Source: JALYXV01 sp963791545 (GTDB lineage Bacteria; Actinomycetota; Acidimicrobiia; Acidimicrobiales; Palsa-688). From it: 64,000 bases of DNA. The notes below the pieces were generated by a model, which did not search any database, was not told the origin of the DNA, and was given only the letters and a program-made list of their open reading frames with translations. Made by a program: the position numbers and the translations under genes. The stretch lies in NCBI GenBank assembly GCA_963791545.1, contig CAWBSR010000002.1, positions 62,001 to 126,000 of the forward strand, in the 5' to 3' direction. This document shows, in pieces, positions 16,359 through 24,386 of this stretch (positions within the stretch are counted from its first letter, which is position 1; the number at the start of each line of letters is the position of its first letter).

Positions 16359-16412
16359 TCCCCCACCAGGGTTGGACCACGACATGCCGATTCGGCAAGG
16401 ATCAATCAAAGA

Positions 16413-17444
16413 ATGGCACGGCTGACGCCTGAGAACGCGCAGAGGGCACGCGATCTCATCGCGTTGTACCCGCAGCCGCGTTCGGCGCTGATCCCCATGT
16501 TGCACATTGCCCAGGAACAGGACGGTTACCTGACCGGCGAGGCGATGACCCACATCGGCGAGATGATCGGTTTGACGCCGGCCGAGGTCCGGGGCACCGC
16601 CACGTTCTACGACATGCTCTTCCTGGAGCCGGTGGGTAAGTACGTGCTGTCGGTCTGCACCAACATCGCCTGCCTGCTGAATGGCGCCTACGAGCTCCTC
16701 GAACACATCGAGACCAGCCTGGCGGTGAAGTCCGGGGGGACGACCACCGACGGCGTCTTCACGGTCGAGGAGTTCGAATGCCTGGCGCTATGCGGCAACG
16801 CCCCCTGCCTCACCGCCAACTGGCGGTTTTTCGGCGACCTGACGCCAAACAAGTTCGACACCCTGGTCGACGACCTGCGGATGGGTCGCCTGGACGACGA
16901 GGTCCCGCCCCATGGGACGCTGTGCCGGGTCCGCCGGACGGTCGGCTTGGAGGCGGCGGGCGCCCCGCCCGCTCCGGTAGTCGCCAAGGCGCCGGCGGCC
17001 GCCACACCGCCACCCTCGCCTGCACCCGCGGCTGCGGATGCGGCGGCCGCCACCGCCGGACAGGGCGAGTCGAAGCCGACGGTGCTGGGTGGCGGGGCCA
17101 CCGACACCGAAGCGCCGGCTCCTGTCGAACCGGCTTCCCCGGTTACCCAACCCCATGGTTCGCAAGCGCCGGCGGGCGCCGAGGACAGTGTTCAGCCGCC
17201 TACCTCGTCCGCCGCCGGAACGTCGGCTACATCCCCTGGCACGGTTGCCCCTGACGCCGCTCCCGACTCTCCCGCCGCCGAACCCGGCCCCGCCGCCGAA
17301 CCCGAACCCGCCGCCGAACCCGAACCCGCCGCCGAACCCGGAACCGAACCCGGCCCCGCTCCCGAACCCGAACCCGAACCCCCAGCCGAACCCGAAACGG
17401 CGACCCCGCCCGCATCCGCAGCCGGAGACCCTGGCCCCAGATGA
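16413..17444 (+). CDS. nuoE: NADH-quinone oxidoreductase subunit E with a long Pro/Glu/Ala tail
   Basis: The 24-kDa-type subunit that carries the [2Fe-2S] centre N1a in the NADH-dehydrogenase module. Residues 1-170 are a normal NuoE: PMLHIAQEQDGYLT, VRGTATFYDMLF, and the cluster cysteines in SVCTNIACLL and ECLALCGNAPC. Residues about 175-343 are an added low-complexity tail with PAAEPEPAAEPEP-type repeats, so the protein is about twice the usual length. The tail carries no recognisable domain and is probably disordered. The ATG at 16413 has an AAGGA site 11 nt upstream. The gene ends overlapping nuoF by 4 bp. Confidence 0.94.
   Translation: MARLTPENAQRARDLIALYPQPRSALIPMLHIAQEQDGYLTGEAMTHIGEMIGLTPAEVRGTATFYDMLFLEPVGKYVLSVCTNIACLLNGAYELLEHIETSLAVKSGGTTTDGVFTVEEFECLALCGNAPCLTANWRFFGDLTPNKFDTLVDDLRMGRLDDEVPPHGTLCRVRRTVGLEAAGAPPAPVVAKAPAAATPPPSPAPAAADAAAATAGQGESKPTVLGGGATDTEAPAPVEPASPVTQPHGSQAPAGAEDSVQPPTSSAAGTSATSPGTVAPDAAPDSPAAEPGPAAEPEPAAEPEPAAEPGTEPGPAPEPEPEPPAEPETATPPASAAGDPGPR
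17270..17400. repeat. Short tandem repeats encoding the nuoE tail
   Basis: Direct repeats of about 18 bp (CCGAACCCGCCGCCGAAC and close variants) encode alternating Ala-Glu-Pro units. Such tracts can expand or contract by slippage without breaking frame because the unit length is a multiple of three. Confidence 0.7.
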
Positions 17445-18748
17445 CGGTCACCAACGCCCCCAAGATCGTGACCCGCCACCTCGGCAACCCCGAGAGCTGG
17501 ACCCTCGAGTCGTACCTGGCCGACGACGGGTACCGGGGCCTGCGCAAGGCCCTGACCATGGCCCGCGAGGACGTTCACGAAGAGGTCAAGAAGGCCTCTC
17601 TCCTGGGCCGCGGGGGCGCCGGGTTCCCGGCTGGGCAGAAATGGGCGATGCTCCGCAAAGCCGAGCCCATCTACCTGGTCATCAACGGCGACGAGTCGGA
17701 ACCGGCCACCTTCAAGGACCACATGCTGATCGAGCAGGACCCCCACCAGATCATCGAGGGGACCCTGATCACGGCCTACACCATCGGCGCCGCCCAGGCC
17801 TTCATCTACATCCGGGGCGAGTTTGCGAAGGGCTTGGAGCGCATCACGGCCGCGCTCAATGAGGCCTACCAATATGGCGCCGTCGGCCGCGACATCTTCG
17901 GCAGCGGCTGGTCCATCGACGTCATCATCCACCCCGGCGCCGGCGCCTATATCTGCGGGGACGAAACCGGGCTGCTCGAATCTCTTGAGGGCAAGCGCGG
18001 CTTCCCTCGCATCAAGCCCCCGTTCTTCCCCGCCGCCTTCGGCCTCTACCAGGCCCCCACCGTGGTCAACAACGTCGAGACCATGTCCAACATCCCGTGG
18101 GTCGTCCTGAACGGCGGCGACGCCTTCTCCGCCCTCGGCGACAACCGAAGCCGGGGCACCCGCATCTTCTCGGTCAGCGGCCACGTCAACCGGCCCGGCA
18201 ACTACGAGGTGGAGATGGTCAAGACGACCTTCCGCGACCTCTTCTACGCCCCCGAGTACGGCCAGGGCATCCGCAACGGGAAACAACTGAAGGCCTTCAT
18301 CCCCGGGGGCGCCTCCTCCTACTGGTTCGGCCCCGACAAGCTCGATGTGCCCCTCGACCAGGACGAGGTGGGCAAACTCGGCACCATGCTGGGCTCCGGC
18401 TCCATCGTCGCCATGGACGAGGACACCTGCATGGTGCGGGCCGCCTGGCGTCTCACCCGTTTCTTCCACAAGGAATCCTGTGGCCAGTGCACCCCCTGCC
18501 GGGAAGGGGCCGGCTGGCTGGAGAAGATCCTGCAGCGGATCGAGGCCGGAAGAGGAAGAGAAGCCGACCTCGACCTGCTCCTCGACGCCTGCGACAACAT
18601 CGCCCCCGGCCTCACCTGGCCACCCAAGCAGACCACGATCTGCCCCCTGGGCCCGTCCATCCCGAGCCCTATCGTTTCCGGCGTCCGCATGTTCCGCGAC
18701 GAGTTCTTGGTGCACATCAAGGAAGGGGCCTGCCCCCATGGCCCCTGA
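17441..18748 (+). CDS. nuoF: NADH-quinone oxidoreductase subunit F
   Basis: The 51-kDa-type subunit that binds NADH, FMN and the [4Fe-4S] cluster N3. The 435-residue protein shows the NADH-binding glycine loop GRGGAGFPAGQKW, the FMN motif NGDESEPATFKD, GAGAYICGDETGLLESLEG and the cluster cysteines in ESCGQCTPCREG plus TTICPLG. Start is the ATG overlapping nuoE. It ends overlapping nuoG by 11 bp. All key residues are present, so a complete NADH-oxidising module is encoded here. Confidence 0.97.
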   Translation: MTVTNAPKIVTRHLGNPESWTLESYLADDGYRGLRKALTMAREDVHEEVKKASLLGRGGAGFPAGQKWAMLRKAEPIYLVINGDESEPATFKDHMLIEQDPHQIIEGTLITAYTIGAAQAFIYIRGEFAKGLERITAALNEAYQYGAVGRDIFGSGWSIDVIIHPGAGAYICGDETGLLESLEGKRGFPRIKPPFFPAAFGLYQAPTVVNNVETMSNIPWVVLNGGDAFSALGDNRSRGTRIFSVSGHVNRPGNYEVEMVKTTFRDLFYAPEYGQGIRNGKQLKAFIPGGASSYWFGPDKLDVPLDQDEVGKLGTMLGSGSIVAMDEDTCMVRAAWRLTRFFHKESCGQCTPCREGAGWLEKILQRIEAGRGREADLDLLLDACDNIAPGLTWPPKQTTICPLGPSIPSPIVSGVRMFRDEFLVHIKEGACPHGP

Positions 18749-21530
18749 GAACATCGAAAAGGTGAGCATGGTCATCGACGGCCGCACCGTCGAGGCCAAC
18801 AAGGGCGAGATGATCATCGCGGCCGCGGAACGGGCCGGCGTTTACATCCCCCGATTCTGTTACCACCCCCGCATGAAGCCGGTCGGCATGTGCCGCATGT
18901 GCCTGATCGAGTTGAAAGGGCCCCGGGGCTTCGCTCTCACGCCGGCCTGCTTCATCGGTGTCAACGAAGGCACCGAGATCGTCACCAACTCGCCCGCCGT
19001 CCGGAAGGCCCAGGACGGGGTCCTCGAGTTCCTCCTCGTCAACCATCCCCTCGACTGCCCGGTCTGCGACAAGGGCGGCGAGTGCCCGCTCCAGGATCAG
19101 ACCCTCGCCTTCGGCCCCGGCGAAAGCCGCTTCGTCGAGGAGAAGCGCCACTGGGAAAAGCCCATCGCGCTGAGCGAGCTGGTCCTCCTGGACCGCGAAC
19201 GCTGCATCCAGTGCGCCCGCTGCACCCGCTTCGCCGACGAGATCGCGGGCGATCCCCAGATCGACTTCGCCATGCGGGGCGACGCGGTGGAGGTGGCCAC
19301 CTTCCCCGGCGTCCCCTTCACCTCCTACTTCAGCGGCAACACCGTCCAGATCTGCCCGGTGGGCGCCCTTACCAGCAGCCCCTACCGCTTCAAGGCCCGG
19401 CCGTGGGACCTGGAGCAGGTCGAGAGCAGCTGCACCACCTGCTCGGTTGGCTGCCGGGTGGCGGTCCAGTCGACCGGCGACCAGATCACCCGTTACCTGG
19501 GTGTCGACTCCGATCCCGTCAACCAGAGCTGGCTGTGCGACAAGGGCCGCTTCGACTGGGAGGCCATCAGCAGCGAGGACCGGGTCACCGCCCCCCTCCT
19601 GCGCAAGGGTGACGAACTCGTCGAGGTGGGCTGGGCGGAGGCCCTCGACGCCGTCGCCACCGGCCTCAACAAGGCCAAAGAGGTTCACGGCGGCAGCGCC
19701 GTCGGCATCATCGGCGGCGCCCGGCTGGCCAACGAGGACGCTTACGCCTGGTCGCGCCTGGCCCGCTCCGTCCTCGGCACCGACAACGTCGACGCCCAAC
19801 TAGGCGACGGGCTCCCCGCCGAGCTGATCCTGGGCCTGCCCCGGGCCACCATCGATCAGGCGTGCGACGCCTCGGCCGTCATCCTCCTCGGCCCCGATCT
19901 GAAGGAAGAGCTGCCGGTCCTCTACCTGCGCCTCAAGGCGGCCGCGGTCGAGGGCAAGCGCCCGATCATCGAGCTGGCCGAGCAGCGCAGCGGCCTGTCC
20001 CCGTACGCCGCCGTGACCTTGCTGCACCGCCCCGGCGAGGCCCACGTGGTGGCCAAGGCGCTGACGGCGGCAGCCGATCCGACCGAAAACGTGGCCGGCA
20101 TCGCGGTGGCGGAGGTCACCAAAGCTCGGCGCCTTCTCAAAACAGTGGGGGAAAAGGACGGTCCCGAGGCGAGGTATGTCGTCGTCCTCGGTCGCCCGTC
20201 GCTGGCCTCGGGCCCGGCGCCGCTTGCAGATGCCGCCTCAACGCTTCTCAACGGGCTGCCCGGGGTGCGCTTCCTCACCGCGCTGCGCCGGGGGAACGTG
20301 CACGGTGCCCTGGACATGGGCCTGGCGCCCGGCGTCCTGCCGGGCCGGGTCCTGCTGGGAGCGGGGCGGCCCTGGTACCTCCAGGCGTGGGGTGGTCCCC
20401 TCCCGGAAGCCAAAGGTATGGACACCACCCGGATGCTGGTCGAGGCATCGGAGGGCCGGCTGGCCGGGCTCATCCTGTTGGGCGCCGACCCCCTTTCTGA
20501 CTTCCCCGACCGGACCCTGGCCAAGAAGGGCCTGCAGGGGGCGGGGATGGTCGTGGCCGTCGACTGTTTCCTCACCGAGTCGGCCAAGTTGGCCAGTGTC
20601 ATCCTCCCGGCCGCCACCTACGCCGAGCGGCCCGGCAGCTTCACCAACCTCGAGGGCCGGGTGCTCCGCCTCGGCCAGAAAGTCACCGCGCCCGGCGTGG
20701 CCTGGCCCGACTGGATGATCGCCAACGAGCTGGCCTTCCGCCTGGGCAGCGACCTGGGCTTCGACAACCTGGACGGCATCTGGGACGAGATCGAGCGGCT
20801 GTCGCCCACCCATTCCGGGGTGACCTCGGCCCGGCTGGCCAGCCTGCACGCCAAGGACGGGGTGGTTGTGCCGGTAGCCATCGATGACCCGCCGGGGCAC
20901 GATCCCGGGCGCCTCGACCCGATGGCCGAGCCCGGGATCATCGCCGCCGAGGCCCATTGGGTGTCTCTCATGGATGTACCGGCGCCGGGTGAGGCCGCGG
21001 TGGGCGAAGTCACCCGGGGGCCCGAAGGCGACGTCGGCCACACCGACCCGCTGGCCCCCGCGGCCGCGGCTGCCACACCCCCCGCCGACGGCGATCTCGG
21101 CGACGCCGATCTCGGCGACGCCGACAGCCAGCCGGCCGCGGAAGCTCCCGCCAAACCCGAGGCCATGCGCTTCGAAGCGCCGGCCAGCGCCGCTCCCGTC
21201 CCCCCGATCGACGCCTACTCGCTGCGCCTCGTCGCCTCCCACATCCTCTGGGACGCTGGCGTCGGGGTCCAGAACTCGCCTCATCTGGCCGGCCTGGCAC
21301 CCAAACCCGGTTTGCGGGCCAACCCCCACGACCTGGAGCGGCTGGGCCACAAGAGTGGCGCCCGGGTCAAGGCGGTGGCCCCCCGGGGCAGCCTGGTCCT
21401 CACCGTCGACGCCGATCCGGGCGTGCCCCGGGGCTCGGTGGCGCTGGGCTTCAACCTGCCCGGCGAAGGGGCGGCCGATCTCATCGACGCCACCTCGGCG
21501 ATCACCAACGTGCGGCTGGACAGCACCTGA
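18738..21530 (+). CDS. nuoG: NADH-quinone oxidoreductase subunit G
   Basis: The large 75-kDa-type iron-sulfur subunit, about 930 residues. Residues 1-80 form a [2Fe-2S] ferredoxin domain (RFCYHPRMKPVGMCRMC). The N5 ligand set lies in HPLDCPVCDKGGECPL, and a further [4Fe-4S] set in CIQCARCTRF with CPVGAL. A CTTCSVGC...LCDKGRF set matches the extra N7 cluster known from E. coli and Thermus. The rest is a molybdopterin-oxidoreductase-like domain without an obvious active-site role. A low-complexity insertion of about 60 residues (ATPPADGDLGDADLGDAD region) lies before the C-terminal domain. Start is the ATG that overlaps nuoF by 11 bp; the TGA overlaps the ATG of nuoH. Confidence 0.95.
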   Translation: MAPENIEKVSMVIDGRTVEANKGEMIIAAAERAGVYIPRFCYHPRMKPVGMCRMCLIELKGPRGFALTPACFIGVNEGTEIVTNSPAVRKAQDGVLEFLLVNHPLDCPVCDKGGECPLQDQTLAFGPGESRFVEEKRHWEKPIALSELVLLDRERCIQCARCTRFADEIAGDPQIDFAMRGDAVEVATFPGVPFTSYFSGNTVQICPVGALTSSPYRFKARPWDLEQVESSCTTCSVGCRVAVQSTGDQITRYLGVDSDPVNQSWLCDKGRFDWEAISSEDRVTAPLLRKGDELVEVGWAEALDAVATGLNKAKEVHGGSAVGIIGGARLANEDAYAWSRLARSVLGTDNVDAQLGDGLPAELILGLPRATIDQACDASAVILLGPDLKEELPVLYLRLKAAAVEGKRPIIELAEQRSGLSPYAAVTLLHRPGEAHVVAKALTAAADPTENVAGIAVAEVTKARRLLKTVGEKDGPEARYVVVLGRPSLASGPAPLADAASTLLNGLPGVRFLTALRRGNVHGALDMGLAPGVLPGRVLLGAGRPWYLQAWGGPLPEAKGMDTTRMLVEASEGRLAGLILLGADPLSDFPDRTLAKKGLQGAGMVVAVDCFLTESAKLASVILPAATYAERPGSFTNLEGRVLRLGQKVTAPGVAWPDWMIANELAFRLGSDLGFDNLDGIWDEIERLSPTHSGVTSARLASLHAKDGVVVPVAIDDPPGHDPGRLDPMAEPGIIAAEAHWVSLMDVPAPGEAAVGEVTRGPEGDVGHTDPLAPAAAAATPPADGDLGDADLGDADSQPAAEAPAKPEAMRFEAPASAAPVPPIDAYSLRLVASHILWDAGVGVQNSPHLAGLAPKPGLRANPHDLERLGHKSGARVKAVAPRGSLVLTVDADPGVPRGSVALGFNLPGEGAADLIDATSAITNVRLDST

Positions 21531-22717
21531 TGGGCGATCCGCTCCTCCAGCACGGGATCACCTTCGCTGTTGTCGCCATTGTCGTCCTCAAGGCGATCAT
21601 CACCTTCGTGGTGGTGCTCGTCTCGGTCCTGTTCATGGTGCTCTTCGAGCGCAAGGTCATCGGCCATATGCAGAACCGCATCGGCCCCAACCGGGCCGGC
21701 CCCTTCGGGTCGCTGCAGTCGCTGGCTGACGGAACCAAGTTGTTCTTCAAGGAAGCCCTCCTGCCGACCCGGGCCGACAAGCGGGTCTACCGCCTGGCCC
21801 CGTTCGTGGCCGTCGTCCCCGCCTTCTTGGTCTTCGCCATCGTCCCCATCGGGGGGACCGTCACCATCGCCCACCACGTCACCGAGTTGCAGCTGGCCGA
21901 TCCCCCCTGGGGGATCCTGTTCATGCTCATGCTGTCGTCCATCGCGGTGTACGGGGTCATGCTGGCCGGCTGGTCGTCGGGCTCCAAGTACCCGCTGCTG
22001 GGGGCGGTCCGGGCGTCGGCCCAGATGATCTCCTACGAGGCCGCGATGGGCCTGTCCATTGCCACTGTCGTGGTGCTGAGCGGCTCGCTGCACACCAGCG
22101 CCATCGCGGCCAGCCAGCACGGCCTGCTCCACTTCCGCAACTTCACCGTGCCCTTGCCGGCGTGGAACCTGTTCCGGTCCTGGGTGGTGCCCTTCATCAT
22201 CTTCATGATCGCCATCACCGCCGAGATGCACCGGCCGCCGTTCGACCTGGTCGAGGCCGAGGAGGAGATCGCGGGGGGGTTCAACGCCGAGTATTCCTCC
22301 CTCGGCTTCGCCTTGTTCTACCTGGCCGAGTTCATGAACGTGGTCACCATGTCGGGGATCACCGTCACCTTGTTCCTCGGGGGGCCCATCGGGCCCCGGA
22401 TCTTCGGCCACAGCGTGGGACCGTTGTGGTTCCTCGTGAAGATCTTCGCCTTCCTGTTCACCTACGTGTGGCTCCGGGCCACCCTGCCCCGCTTCCGCTA
22501 CGACCAGCTGATGGACCTGGGTTGGAAGCGCCTCATCCCGGCCGGCCTCGCCATGCTGCTGTTCGTGGCCGCGGTGCGCACCGGGAGCCGGGGCTGGGTC
22601 ATAGGCGTCATGGTCGGCCTCGTCATCGGCGCCGGAGCTCTGCTGCGGGCCCTCACGGTGGGCCAGCGGGCCACTCGGGTCGAGGCCGCCACCGCCCGGC
22701 CAGGAAAGGTGGTGTAG
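21530..22717 (+). CDS. nuoH: NADH-quinone oxidoreductase subunit H
   Basis: Membrane subunit next to the quinone chamber. The 395-residue product has about eight to nine hydrophobic spans. Marks include FERKVIGHMQNRIGPNRAGPFG, ADGTKLFFKEALLP, the quinone-site loop AEMHRPPFDLVEAEEEIAGG and FNAEYSSLGFALFYLAE. The ATG overlaps the nuoG stop by one base. It is followed after 2 bp by nuoI. The C-terminus has an extra 35-residue, mildly hydrophobic then basic tail. Confidence 0.97.
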   Translation: MGDPLLQHGITFAVVAIVVLKAIITFVVVLVSVLFMVLFERKVIGHMQNRIGPNRAGPFGSLQSLADGTKLFFKEALLPTRADKRVYRLAPFVAVVPAFLVFAIVPIGGTVTIAHHVTELQLADPPWGILFMLMLSSIAVYGVMLAGWSSGSKYPLLGAVRASAQMISYEAAMGLSIATVVVLSGSLHTSAIAASQHGLLHFRNFTVPLPAWNLFRSWVVPFIIFMIAITAEMHRPPFDLVEAEEEIAGGFNAEYSSLGFALFYLAEFMNVVTMSGITVTLFLGGPIGPRIFGHSVGPLWFLVKIFAFLFTYVWLRATLPRFRYDQLMDLGWKRLIPAGLAMLLFVAAVRTGSRGWVIGVMVGLVIGAGALLRALTVGQRATRVEAATARPGKVV

Positions 22718-22719
22718 CG

Positions 22720-23493
22720 GTGGGCTACCTCAAGGGCTTCACCATCTCCGGGAAGCAGTTCTTCCAGAAGGTCGTCACGACCCAGTATCCCGAGGTGAAG
22801 CGGCCCAAGCCGGAGCGCTTCCACGGCCGCCACGTCCTCAATCGCTACGAGGACGGCATGGAGAAGTGCATCGGCTGCGAGCTGTGCGCCGGCGTCTGCC
22901 CGGCCCGCTGCATCTACGTCCGGGGAGCCGACAATCCGCCCGACGGCCCGGTGTCGCCGGGCGAGCGGTACGGGTTCGTCTACGAGATCAATTTCCTGCG
23001 CTGTATTCACTGCGACCTCTGTGTCGAGGCGTGCCCGACCGAGGCCATCACCGAGTCCAAGCTGTTCGAGTTCTCCTTCGCCAACCGCAACGACGCCATC
23101 TACACCAAGGCGGAACTGGTGGTCGACGACAACGGCAATCCCAAGCACCTCCCCTGGGAGGACTGGCACGAGGGCGACGACGAGAACACCTCGGGGTGGC
23201 TGCGAGCCACGGCGCCCGCCGGCTCCGCAGCCGCCGAGGGCCGGCCCCTGTGGTCCGGTGAGCTCGGCTACGGCGTTCGCCCCGCCCAGCGGGGCCAGTC
23301 CGACCCGCTGGCCGGCGATGTCCCCGCCGACTGCGACATCAGCGTCCGCGAGGTCATGACCAACGAGATGCGCAGCGCCGGGGTGGCCACCGGGCGCCCC
23401 GAGCGCGTCGAGGTCGAGATCGAGGACGAAGCCGACGGCGTCGACGAGGGCGACGGGCCCAGCCACGACACCGCCGGCAGTGGGAGCCACTGA
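22720..23493 (+). CDS. nuoI: NADH-quinone oxidoreductase subunit I
   Basis: The 23-kDa-type subunit with clusters N6a and N6b. The 257-residue protein has two ferredoxin-type motifs, CIGCELCAGVCPARC and CIHCDLCVEACPTE, preceded by ERFHGRHVLNRYEDG. The start is the GTG 2 bp after nuoH. Beyond the usual fold (about 170 residues) there is an acidic, low-complexity C-terminal extension of about 80 residues. The last base of the stop is shared with the ATG of nuoJ. Confidence 0.96.
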   Translation: MGYLKGFTISGKQFFQKVVTTQYPEVKRPKPERFHGRHVLNRYEDGMEKCIGCELCAGVCPARCIYVRGADNPPDGPVSPGERYGFVYEINFLRCIHCDLCVEACPTEAITESKLFEFSFANRNDAIYTKAELVVDDNGNPKHLPWEDWHEGDDENTSGWLRATAPAGSAAAEGRPLWSGELGYGVRPAQRGQSDPLAGDVPADCDISVREVMTNEMRSAGVATGRPERVEVEIEDEADGVDEGDGPSHDTAGSGSH

Positions 23494-24074
23494 TGCTCCT
23501 GGCCGCTTCCATCCCCGACCTGGTGGTCTTCTTCGTGGCGGGCATCGCCATCCTGGTGGGCGCGATCGGGGTCGTGGTCTCCCGAAACCCGGTCCACGCC
23601 GCCTTGAGCCTGGTGTTGACCCTGTTTGGGATCGCGGTGGAGTTCATCAACCAGCAGGTCGACTTCCTGGCCGCCGTGCAGGTGATCGTCTATGCGGGCG
23701 CCATCGTGATCCTCTTCCTCTTCGTGATCATGCTCCTCGGTGTCGACCGGGAGGAAAACATCGCCGCCGATCCGCTCCCCGCCCAGCGCCCCATCGCCAT
23801 CGTGCTCGGCCTCATGGTCCTGGTGGAGCTGGCCTTTTTGGCCCGGGTCAACGACTGGGTGACCGGCACCCCTTCGACCGCGGGCCCCCTCAACGGCCCC
23901 GGCGAGAACATCCAGAAGCTGGGCCAATCCATCTTCACCCGCTATCTGTTCCCCTTCGAGATCACCTCGGTGCTGCTCGTCATCGCGGTGATCGGCGCCG
24001 TGGTGCTGGCCCGGCGCCCCCACCGGGTAGCCAGCGAGATGACCCGGGAGGAACAGGAGGCTGCGCTCCCGTGA
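23493..24074 (+). CDS. nuoJ: NADH-quinone oxidoreductase subunit J
   Basis: A membrane subunit of 193 residues with five hydrophobic spans. Recognised by SRNPVHAALSLVLTLFGIAVEF, LAAVQVIVYAGAIVILFLFVIMLL and the final span FEITSVLLVIAVIGAVVLA. It takes part in the conformational path from the quinone site to the antiporter-like subunits. Its ATG overlaps the nuoI stop and its stop overlaps the GTG of nuoK, so the three genes are translationally coupled. Confidence 0.96.
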   Translation: MLLAASIPDLVVFFVAGIAILVGAIGVVVSRNPVHAALSLVLTLFGIAVEFINQQVDFLAAVQVIVYAGAIVILFLFVIMLLGVDREENIAADPLPAQRPIAIVLGLMVLVELAFLARVNDWVTGTPSTAGPLNGPGENIQKLGQSIFTRYLFPFEITSVLLVIAVIGAVVLARRPHRVASEMTREEQEAALP

Positions 24075-24376
24075 GCGTCGACGCCTCCTGGTACCTGGCC
24101 CTCTCGGCCCTCCTTTTCACCATCGGCGCCCTCGGGGTGCTGGTGCGCCGCAACGTGCTGGTCATGTTCATGTGCGTCGAGCTGATGCTCAACGCCGTCA
24201 ACCTGACCTTCGTCACCTTCGCCCGCCAGCTCAACGACATCGGGGGCCAGTCGATCGTGTTCTTCGTGCTGGTAGTGGCGGCGGCCGAGGTCGTCGTCGG
24301 CCTCGGGATCATCGTGGCCATCTACCGGCGCCGGGTAGGGGCCACGGCCGACGACCTCCACGTCCTGAGGGGCTGA
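24071..24376 (+). CDS. nuoK: NADH-quinone oxidoreductase subunit K
   Basis: A membrane subunit of 101 residues with three helices, the usual length for the family. Diagnostic are GALGVLVRRNVLVMFMCVELML and NAVNLTFVTFAR, which carry the buried glutamate, and VVAAAEVVVGLGIIVAIYRR with the second. The start is the GTG that overlaps the nuoJ stop by 4 bp. It ends 10 bp before nuoL. Confidence 0.96.
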   Translation: MSVDASWYLALSALLFTIGALGVLVRRNVLVMFMCVELMLNAVNLTFVTFARQLNDIGGQSIVFFVLVVAAAEVVVGLGIIVAIYRRRVGATADDLHVLRG

Positions 24377-24386
24377 GCGCAACGCG

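Noticed and set aside
16359..16412. Truncated or fused nuoD between nuoC and nuoE
   Set aside because: The gap is 54 bp and its translations show no NuoD motif; NuoC ends with its normal C-terminus.
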